Source of the DNA: Roseovarius atlanticus
Lineage (GTDB): Bacteria > Pseudomonadota > Alphaproteobacteria > Rhodobacterales > Rhodobacteraceae
Direction: 5' to 3'
DNA length: 55,821 nucleotides
Assembly: GCF_001441615.1 (NCBI RefSeq)
Contig: NZ_LAXJ01000032.1
Span: 1-55,821 of the forward strand
The position numbers were made by a program, and so were the translations under genes. The first letter of the stretch is position 1. Every line of letters begins with the position of its first letter. Positions 50,211 to 55,821 of this stretch are shown here, in pieces. The notes under the pieces are model-generated. The model saw only the letters and a list, made by a program, of their open reading frames with translations. It did not search any database and was not told where the DNA came from.

Positions 50211-51377
50211 ATGACCTATCAGATGACATCCGATCAGCAGGGAATCCGCGATGCCGTCCTGCGCATTTGCGAAGAGTTCGACGACGAGTTCTGGCTGAAC
50301 CGGGATCGCGAAGGCGGCTTCCCGCACGAATTGCACCAGAATCTGGCCCGCGATGGCTGGCTGGGAATCGCCATCCCCGAAGCCTACGGCGGCGCCGGAC
50401 TTGGCATTGTCGACGCTGCGATCATGATGCAGGCGATCGCAGAGTCCGGGGGCGGCAACAGCGCCGCCTCGGCGATCCATATGAACATCTTCGGCCTGAA
50501 TCCGGTCGTCAAGTTCGGCACCGAGGACCAGAAGAAGACCTATCTTCCGCCACTGGTGGCCGGCGAGCAACGGGCCTGTTTCGGTGTCACCGAACCGACG
50601 ACCGGCCTCGACACGACCAAGCTGAAAACCCGCGCCGTGCGTCAGGGCGACCGCTATGTCGTGCATGGGCAGAAGGTCTGGATTTCGACCGCCCAGGTGG
50701 CCGACAAGATCCTGCTTCTGGCGCGCACCACCCCGCTTGAAGAGGTCAAAAAACCGACCGAAGGCCTGAGCCTGTTCTACACCGATCTTGATCGGACGTT
50801 CGTCACGGTGCGCGAGATCGAGAAGATGGGTCGCAAGTGCGTCGATTCAAACGAGCTGTTCATCGACGGGCTGCCGATCCCGGCCGAAGATCTGATCGGC
50901 GAGGAAGGTCAGGGCTTTCGCCAGATCCTGCACGGGCTGAATCCCGAAAGGGTGCTTATCGCCGCCGAAGCGGTGGGCATCGGGCGCAACGCGCTTCGGC
51001 GTGCGGCGGATTACGCCAATGAGCGTGTCGTCTTTGGCAGGCCGATCGGACAGAACCAGGGTGTGCAGCACCCGCTGGCCGCCTGCTGGGCCGAGCTGGA
51101 AGCCGCCAACCTCATGGCGATGAACGCCGGCGCGCTTTACGATGCCGGCAAGCCCTGCGGAAACGAAGCCAACGCAGGCAAATACCTAGCCGGCGAAGCG
51201 GCGGTGAAGGCGACGCAGACCGCGCAGCTTACCTTCGGCGGTTTCGGCTATGCCAAGGAATACCATGTCGAGCGGCTTGTGCGGGAAGCCATCCTGTTCC
51301 GCATCGCGCCGGTCACCCCGCAACTGGTGCTGTCGTTCATCGCGGAACATGCGCTCGGCCTGCCGAAGTCCTACTAG
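50211..51377 (+). CDS. acyl-CoA dehydrogenase
   Basis: A 388-residue acyl-CoA dehydrogenase. FGVTEPTTGLDTTKLKTRA near residue 124 replaces the usual GSD by GLD in the FAD loop. Glu246 in LNPERVLIAA is the likely base, and the C-terminus has GGFGYAKEYHVERLVREA and the tail ALGLPKSY. GAGGAG precedes ATG by seven bases. The pseudogene at 54600-54962 is a remnant of a close paralogue, sharing the tail PKSY. Confidence 0.92.
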   Translation: MTYQMTSDQQGIRDAVLRICEEFDDEFWLNRDREGGFPHELHQNLARDGWLGIAIPEAYGGAGLGIVDAAIMMQAIAESGGGNSAASAIHMNIFGLNPVVKFGTEDQKKTYLPPLVAGEQRACFGVTEPTTGLDTTKLKTRAVRQGDRYVVHGQKVWISTAQVADKILLLARTTPLEEVKKPTEGLSLFYTDLDRTFVTVREIEKMGRKCVDSNELFIDGLPIPAEDLIGEEGQGFRQILHGLNPERVLIAAEAVGIGRNALRRAADYANERVVFGRPIGQNQGVQHPLAACWAELEAANLMAMNAGALYDAGKPCGNEANAGKYLAGEAAVKATQTAQLTFGGFGYAKEYHVERLVREAILFRIAPVTPQLVLSFIAEHALGLPKSY

Positions 51378-51400
51378 TTTAGAATATCAAAGGAAGACCC

Positions 51401-53515
51401 ATGCGAATTGACGGAATGGATGCCATTTTCGCTCCTCGTTCTGTTGCCGTGATCGGCGCGTCGAGTGACCCCAAGCGCATCGGCGGACGGCCGGTGGATT
51501 TTCTCATACGTCACGGGTTCGACGGCCCGATCCTGCCGATAAATCCTAAGTCGCACGAGGTGCAGGGTTTGACGGCCTATCCGTCGATCTCCGAGGCCCC
51601 GACGACCCCGGATCTGGCGGTGATCGCGCTGCCCGCGCCGCTGGCGGTTCAAGCGGTCGAGCAATGCGCGGCCCGCGGCGTGCGGGGGGCGGTGATCTTC
51701 AGCTCGGGGTTTTCCGAGGTTGATTCCGAAGGCGCCGCGCTTCAGGCGCGTATGGTGGATATCGCGCGCGAAGGGGGGATGCGGCTTGTCGGGCCGAACT
51801 GCCTTGGCATCGCCAATGTGCGCCACAATCTTTACGCCACCTTCACACCGGGGGTCGAAAAGCACCTGCCCAAGCCCGGCGGCGTGTCGATCGTCAGCCA
51901 GAGCGGCGCCTTCGGGTCGTATTGCATGACGCTGGTCAGGATGCGCGGACTGGGTGTGAACCTCTGGGCGACGACGGGCAATTCCTGCGACGTCGATTTC
52001 GCCGATGCGGTGGCCTATTGCGCGCAGGATGACGAAACCCGGGTAATCATGGGATACCTCGAAGGCGCGACCGACCGCGACAGGCTGGTCGAGGCCCTTG
52101 AACTGGCGCGCGCACGGGAAAAGCCGGTGGTCATGATGAAGGTCGGCCGCAGCGCGGTCGGTGCCGAGGCCGCGCAATCGCATACCGCCTCGCTGGCGGG
52201 GTCCGACGCGGTCTATGACGCGGCCTTTCGGCAATACGGCGTCTACCGGGCGCAATCGGTCGACGAAATGTTCGATGTGACCTATGCCTGCGCCGAATCC
52301 GGTTCGATGATGCAGGGCGACCGGCTGGGTCTTGTGACGGTGTCCGGCGGCGTTGGGGTGCTGATGGCCGACGAGGCCGAGAAACTGAAACTGGACGTGC
52401 CCGCGCTTCCCGATCACGCGCAGAAAAAACTGAAAGAGGTGCTGCCTTTCGCAGGTGTCCGAAACCCGGTCGATGTGACGGCGCAGTTGGTCAACCAGAT
52501 CGACCTGCTGGAAACCAACATGGATGTGTTGTTTGGCGACGGCGAAATCGACGGAGCCATCATCTTCATGTCCACGGTCGGCCTTGTCGCCGACCTGAAC
52601 GAAGCCATCCGGACCGGGCTGGAGCGCATCCGCGAGAAGTTTCCCGGCCGGCCGATGCTGTTCTGTTCGCTGACCGAACCCGAGGGTCGTGCTGCATATG
52701 AAAAGTCGGGGTTCATCGTGTTCGAGGAACCGACCCGCGCGGTCCGTGCGATGGCCGCATTGCGCTATTTCGCCAGGTCCTTCGCGCGGGCCGGCGAACA
52801 TGACCCGATACCCGAACTGTCCGACCTGTCGCCGTTGCCGGACGGCATGGTGAACGAGATCGAGGCCAAGGCGCTGCTTGCCGAGGCCGGCATCGGGATC
52901 GTGCGCGAAACCCTGGCCAGGACTCCGGAGGCGGCAGCCGAGGCGGCGCAGGAGATGGGCTTTCCGATCGTGTTGAAGATCGCCTCGCCCGACATTCTGC
53001 ATAAATCCGATATCGGTGGCGTGGCGCTGAACCTGCGCTCGGTCGAAGAGGTCCGATCTGCCGGTGCGCGCATTCTGGAACTGGCGTCCGAGAAAGCGCC
53101 CGATGCGCGAGTCGACGGTCTGGTCGTGGCGGAACAGGCAGCACCTGGGCTGGAGGCCATACTGGGTGTGACCCAGGATCCGGCGTTCGGCCCGGTGGTC
53201 ATGTTCGGTCTGGGCGGCGTGCTGGTCGAGGCGCTGGGAGACGTGTCCTTCCGGGTTGCTCCTTTCGGTCCCGCCGAAGCGCGCCGCATGATCGACGAAA
53301 TTCACGGTCGAAAACTGCTGGACGCATTCCGGGGGGCGCCCGAACGCGACATCGGCGCGCTCGCCGACGCCGTTGCGCGCCTGTCGGCCTTTGTCGCCTA
53401 TCACGGGGCAGCGCTTGAGACCATTGATGTGAACCCGTTGATCGTCGGGCCCAGTGGCCAGGGCGCCGTGGCCGCTGATGGCGTAATCATCCCCACAAAG
53501 CGAGGCGGCGACTGA
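51401..53515 (+). CDS. fused ADP-forming acyl-CoA synthetase
   Basis: A 704-residue single-chain acyl-CoA synthetase (NDP-forming). Domains in order: CoA-binding Rossmann fold (VAVIGASSDPKRIGGRP near residue 15), succinyl-CoA-ligase-like domains (to about 460), and ATP-grasp (about 480-700: PIVLKIASPDILHKSDIGG and LETIDVNPLIV). His261 in QSHTASLAGSD is the likely phosphohistidine. AAAGGAAG precedes the ATG. It duplicates the function of the split enzyme at 46724-48807, with the full ATP-grasp signature. Confidence 0.93.
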   Translation: MRIDGMDAIFAPRSVAVIGASSDPKRIGGRPVDFLIRHGFDGPILPINPKSHEVQGLTAYPSISEAPTTPDLAVIALPAPLAVQAVEQCAARGVRGAVIFSSGFSEVDSEGAALQARMVDIAREGGMRLVGPNCLGIANVRHNLYATFTPGVEKHLPKPGGVSIVSQSGAFGSYCMTLVRMRGLGVNLWATTGNSCDVDFADAVAYCAQDDETRVIMGYLEGATDRDRLVEALELARAREKPVVMMKVGRSAVGAEAAQSHTASLAGSDAVYDAAFRQYGVYRAQSVDEMFDVTYACAESGSMMQGDRLGLVTVSGGVGVLMADEAEKLKLDVPALPDHAQKKLKEVLPFAGVRNPVDVTAQLVNQIDLLETNMDVLFGDGEIDGAIIFMSTVGLVADLNEAIRTGLERIREKFPGRPMLFCSLTEPEGRAAYEKSGFIVFEEPTRAVRAMAALRYFARSFARAGEHDPIPELSDLSPLPDGMVNEIEAKALLAEAGIGIVRETLARTPEAAAEAAQEMGFPIVLKIASPDILHKSDIGGVALNLRSVEEVRSAGARILELASEKAPDARVDGLVVAEQAAPGLEAILGVTQDPAFGPVVMFGLGGVLVEALGDVSFRVAPFGPAEARRMIDEIHGRKLLDAFRGAPERDIGALADAVARLSAFVAYHGAALETIDVNPLIVGPSGQGAVAADGVIIPTKRGGD

Positions 53516-53573
53516 CAAACGAGCCCGACATCTTCCCGATCCCCTGACAGCTGCGGCGAGCCTTCTGCGATTT

Positions 53574-53589
53574 TCTAACAGTTGACAGA
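53574..53589. promoter_or_regulatory. imperfect operator TCTAACAGTTGACAGA upstream of IclR gene
   Basis: It matches 12 of the 14 defined bases of the palindrome at 4154 and 7815. It ends 65 bases before the regulator start, which suggests autoregulation and links the regulator at 53655 to the distant sites. Confidence 0.62.
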
Positions 53590-53608
53590 AACCACATACG
53601 CGGCCATT

Positions 53609-53635
53609 TTGATTTCGGAATACTGTTCATATAAT
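53609..53635 (+). promoter_or_regulatory. possible promoter of the IclR gene
   Basis: TATAAT at 53630-53635 is a perfect -10 box. TTGATT at 53609-53614 is a possible -35 with a short 15-base spacer. ATACT-N11-AGTAT flanks the -10 box as an inverted repeat. Confidence 0.5.
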
Positions 53636-53654
53636 AGTATGCTGAGAGGGGATC

Positions 53655-54458
53655 ATGAAAGACGCGCATCAGACGCTGGCGAAGACCGGCGGGCACCACA
53701 TCGTGAAATCAGTCGCCCGCACCTGTGAAACGTTGGTGTATTTCGACGAGGTGCGACGGCCGCTATCGGTCGTGGAAGTATCCAAGAAACTGGGGTATCC
53801 GCAATCGAGTACCTCGGCGCTCTTGAAGAGCATGGTCAGCCTCGGCTTCCTGACACACGATGCCCGAAACAAGAACTACTTCCCCACGGAACGCGTCCCT
53901 CTTCTGGGCTCATGGATGAACCCGGATCTGTTCGGCGAAGGCATCATCCAGCGGTTGCTCAAGGCGATCGCGCAACGGACGCAACATGTCGTTGTCCTGG
54001 GAACAAAGAACGGTGACGAAGCCGAGTATGTCCAAGTAATCCGTCTGAAGAAGTCGCCGATCCACCACATTTCACTCGGAACGCGACGTCCGCTGGGGAC
54101 TTCGGGGGTGGGGCGGGTTCTGATGAGCCGCTTCAGCGATGAAGAAGTGTGCCGCCTGTTACGAAAGATCAATGCTTATCGTGCGCCCGACAAACCGGCG
54201 GTGGACGTGAAGGCCTTCGTCGCCTCGTTGGCCGAGACCCGTGCCAAGGGGTACTATCTTTCCACCGATCAAGTCGTCAAAGGCGCCGGATTGATCTCCA
54301 TGCCTTTTCCCAGCCACCAGAGTTCCCGCCTTTTTGCCGTCGGGGTTGGTGCCCCAACGGATGTCATCCAGCGATCCGAGAACGAGATTGTTAGGATCAT
54401 GCGTGAAGAAATTGTTCGGCATCTGGGAAAGAAAGGTCATGATCCTAGAGTCTGTTGA
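53655..54458 (+). CDS. IclR-family transcriptional regulator
   Basis: A 267-residue regulator. The winged helix spans about residues 15-75 (PLSVVEVSKKLGYPQSSTSA, VSLGFLTHDARN). The effector domain follows (AQRTQHVVVLGTKNGDEAEY, GTSGVGRVLMSRF, KGAGLISMPFP). GAGAGGGG lies before ATG. The effector domain lacks the usual second-half motif AxGxxxP, so ligand recognition may differ. An imperfect copy of the TCTAACA palindrome lies upstream, so it is the best candidate to control the 4117, 4222 and 7846 operons. Confidence 0.88.
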   Translation: MKDAHQTLAKTGGHHIVKSVARTCETLVYFDEVRRPLSVVEVSKKLGYPQSSTSALLKSMVSLGFLTHDARNKNYFPTERVPLLGSWMNPDLFGEGIIQRLLKAIAQRTQHVVVLGTKNGDEAEYVQVIRLKKSPIHHISLGTRRPLGTSGVGRVLMSRFSDEEVCRLLRKINAYRAPDKPAVDVKAFVASLAETRAKGYYLSTDQVVKGAGLISMPFPSHQSSRLFAVGVGAPTDVIQRSENEIVRIMREEIVRHLGKKGHDPRVC

Positions 54459-54513
54459 ACATCGGGATCCCCACCCGTCGTGATTTTTGTGCCCCCCCTG
54501 GCAAAAGAGTAGG

Positions 54514-54531
54514 TTCTGACCCTGGTCAGAA
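54514..54531. repeat. 18-base inverted repeat TTCTGACC-CT-GGTCAGAA
   Basis: Perfect 8-base arms in the 141-base stretch between the IclR gene and the dehydrogenase remnant. It could be an operator that belonged to the now-decayed gene or part of a mobile-element scar. No U-run follows, so a terminator is less likely. Confidence 0.5.
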
Positions 54532-54599
54532 TCGGTAACCCACTGGCGCTGGCTTTTTGCAAAGTCAGGGTAAATTGACGGCAGCGGGTTGCAGTGGTC

Positions 54600-54962
54600 C
54601 CATGAGGCAGGCACCGGCCTTTTCGCGCGAGCGCGTCGTCTTGGGTCGTCCGATCAGTCAGAACCAGTCTATCCAGCATCCGCTCGCTTCGGTGTGGATG
54701 CGTCTTCAGTTCCGCCGCGCTTTACGTTCAGAACAGGCTCCGCGGGCTCCAGGCCAATACCGCGCGCACCCTCGCAGGATCGGCAGCCTACGAAGCGGCG
54801 TTCCGGGCGGTGCGCACCCATGGCGGCTTTGGCTTCGCGCAGGAATACCACGTCGAGCGCTACTTTCGCGAAAGCGTGCTGAACTTCATCGCGCCGGTCA
54901 GTGAGGAATTGATCCTCTCCTACGTGGCCGAGAAGGCACTGGGGATGCCCAAGTCCTACTGA
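54600..54962 (+). pseudogene. acyl-CoA dehydrogenase remnant (C-terminal part, frameshifted)
   Basis: One frame reads ERVVLGRPISQNQSIQHPLA, and another from about 54700 reads LQANTARTLAGSAAYEAAFR, then THGGFGFAQEYHVERYFRES, ending in EKALGMPKSY and TGA. Joined, they match the C-terminal third of an acyl-CoA dehydrogenase like 50211-51377. There is at least one frameshift near 54705, and the N-terminal two thirds are missing. Confidence 0.85.
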
Positions 54963-54996
54963 CCCTTCGCCCGTATCGCGATTCCGCCGGGTCGTG

Positions 54997-55046
54997 CCCA
55001 CCCTCGACGCTGACGACCGTCGAGGGTGGGGCGGCCAAGGCCCTTT
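54997..55046. terminator. hairpin terminators between convergent genes
   Basis: CCCACCCTCGACG and CGTCGAGGGTGGG form a perfect 13-base stem (54997-55030). A short GGCC-AA-GGCC stem and CTTTTT follow on the plus strand. It separates the dehydrogenase remnant from the minus-strand dehydrogenase ending at 55048. Confidence 0.8.
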
Positions 55047-55047
55047 T

Positions 55048-55803
55048 TCAGAACGCGTTCAACCCGGTCAGGTTTCGCCCGATCACCAGCTTCTGAATTT
55101 CGGTGGTGCCATCCGGGATCGGCATGACCTTCGTATTGCGGAAGTGCCGTTCAACGGGGAACTCCTTGGTGATGCCGTTGCCGCCGTGGATTTGCACCGC
55201 TTTGCCGGCGATTTCGACGGCCATCTCGGTCGCATACCATTTTGCCATCGAGGTCTGGGTGTCGCAGCGCACGCCCAGATCCAAGAGTTGCAGCCCGCGT
55301 TGGCACAAAAGCCGCCCGGCATCGAGATGTGTGGCCATGTCGGCCAGATAGCCCTGGATCAACTGGTGCCCGCCAATCGGTTTGCCATGCTGCTCGCGTT
55401 CCTGCGCATATTTGACCGCACATTCCAGCGCTGCCTGGGCGATGCCGATGCTGGTCAGGCCAACAAACACACGCGCGCTTTCAAACAGCTTCAAGGTCTG
55501 GAACAGACCGCCGCCGGAATTGCCCAGAACGTGGGCCTCCGTGGTTTCGGCCTGATCAAAGAACAATTCGCAGGTCGATGCACCGACAAGTCCCATCTTG
55601 CGCAATTCGCGGCTCTCGTAGTTGCCGGTGTCGCGGTCGACGATGACCATGGAAATACCGTCGTCCAGATTGCAGACAACGATGGCGAAATCCGACTGGG
55701 CCCCATTGGAAATCCAGAGTTTCTGGCCAGTGACGAAAATCTTATCGCCCTCTCGGTCCGCACGTGTCTTGACCTCGCGTACGTTCGAACCGACTGTCCG
55801 GGA
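55048..55803 (-). pseudogene. acyl-CoA dehydrogenase, 5' part cut by window and probably frameshifted
   Basis: The open frame covers VGSNVREVKTRADREGDKIF, TGQKLWISNGAQSDFA and the C-terminal domain to RNLTGLNAF, about 250 residues. At 55804-55806 an in-frame TGA interrupts it just where the TEP-x-x-GSN loop should begin. Another frame there (MGADPG) looks like the missing loop, so a small indel near 55786-55800 is likely; a sequencing error is the alternative. The C-terminus has PIPDGTTEIQKLV with Asp where MCAD-type enzymes have Glu, a change also reported in cyclohexanecarboxyl-CoA dehydrogenases. The rest of the gene is outside the window. Confidence 0.72.
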
Positions 55804-55821
55804 TCAGCGCCCATGGGACAG

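Noticed and set aside
51374..53518. Open frame of about 714 codons on the minus strand
   Set aside because: It mirrors the fused acyl-CoA synthetase, which has clear domains; the antisense translation has none.
54459..54599. Reading this stretch as an IS remnant
   Set aside because: There is no transposase fragment and no second copy of a terminal repeat; only the internal palindrome can be supported.
1..55821. tRNA or rRNA genes, CRISPR arrays, riboswitches, replication origin
   Set aside because: Reading both strands showed no tRNA-like stem sets, no regular spaced repeats and no conserved leader elements.

Overview
The window looks like a catabolic gene island of a GC-rich alphaproteobacterium, most probably a marine Rhodobacterales/Roseobacter-type organism. 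That placement is inferred from three TRAP transport systems in 56 kb, an IS5/IS427-like transposase remnant, many acyl-CoA dehydrogenases and ATGA-coupled operons; no rRNA, tRNA or other phylogenetic marker is present. LAYOUT: (1) 1-633, end of a decayed IS5-family element that runs into the start of an LCAD-type acyl-CoA dehydrogenase gene. (2) 1787-4117 (minus), two type III CoA-transferases, divergent from 4222-7782 (plus): DUF35 protein, cysteine-less thiolase, MaoC hydratase, alpha-methylacyl-CoA racemase. (3) 7846-13331 (plus): transglutaminase-like protein, MaoC, paired acyl-CoA dehydrogenase subunits, crotonase, PaaK-like protein. (4) 13403-14368 (minus): nitronate monooxygenase-like flavoprotein. 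(5) 14592-22773 (plus): two crotonases, CoA-transferase, two tandem acyl-CoA dehydrogenases and a DctQMP TRAP transporter. (6) 31217-22842 (minus): a second paired dehydrogenase, a TAXI-TRAP transporter, thioesterase, SDR, DUF35 protein and thiolase. (7) 31538-32873 (plus): degenerate MaoC protein and IclR regulator. (8) 36547-32914 (minus): MmgE/PrpD protein and a third paired dehydrogenase. (9) 37054-43374 (plus): unknown membrane protein, family I CoA-transferase pair, second TAXI-TRAP system. (10) 48807-43458 (minus): split ADP-forming acyl-CoA synthetase, MaoC, dehydrogenase, thiolase, DUF35. (11) 48966-54458 (plus): CoA-transferase, dehydrogenase, fused ADP-forming acyl-CoA synthetase, second IclR regulator. 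(12) 54459-55821: acyl-CoA dehydrogenase debris and the end of another dehydrogenase gene. HOW IT MAY WORK: carboxylates would enter through the TRAP systems, be activated by CoA-transferases or acyl-CoA synthetases, epimerised by the racemase, desaturated by the dehydrogenases and hydrated by MaoC proteins or crotonases. They would then be cleaved by three DUF35/thiolase-fold pairs. All three thiolase-fold proteins lack the nucleophilic cysteine, and only one candidate 3-hydroxyacyl-CoA dehydrogenase (an SDR) is present. The inference is therefore that chains are shortened by retro-aldol cleavage, as in the Ltp2/ChsH2 step of steroid side-chain degradation, rather than by ordinary thiolysis. 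The substrate is unknown; a methyl-branched, isoprenoid-like or sterol-side-chain-like acid would fit. REGULATION: two palindrome families mark two candidate regulons. TCTAACA-NN-TGTTAGA occurs at 4154 and 7815, with weaker copies at 48851 and 53574, the last in front of the second IclR gene. CACATATGTG occurs at 31319, 36613 and 38517, the first in the promoter region of the operon holding the first IclR gene.
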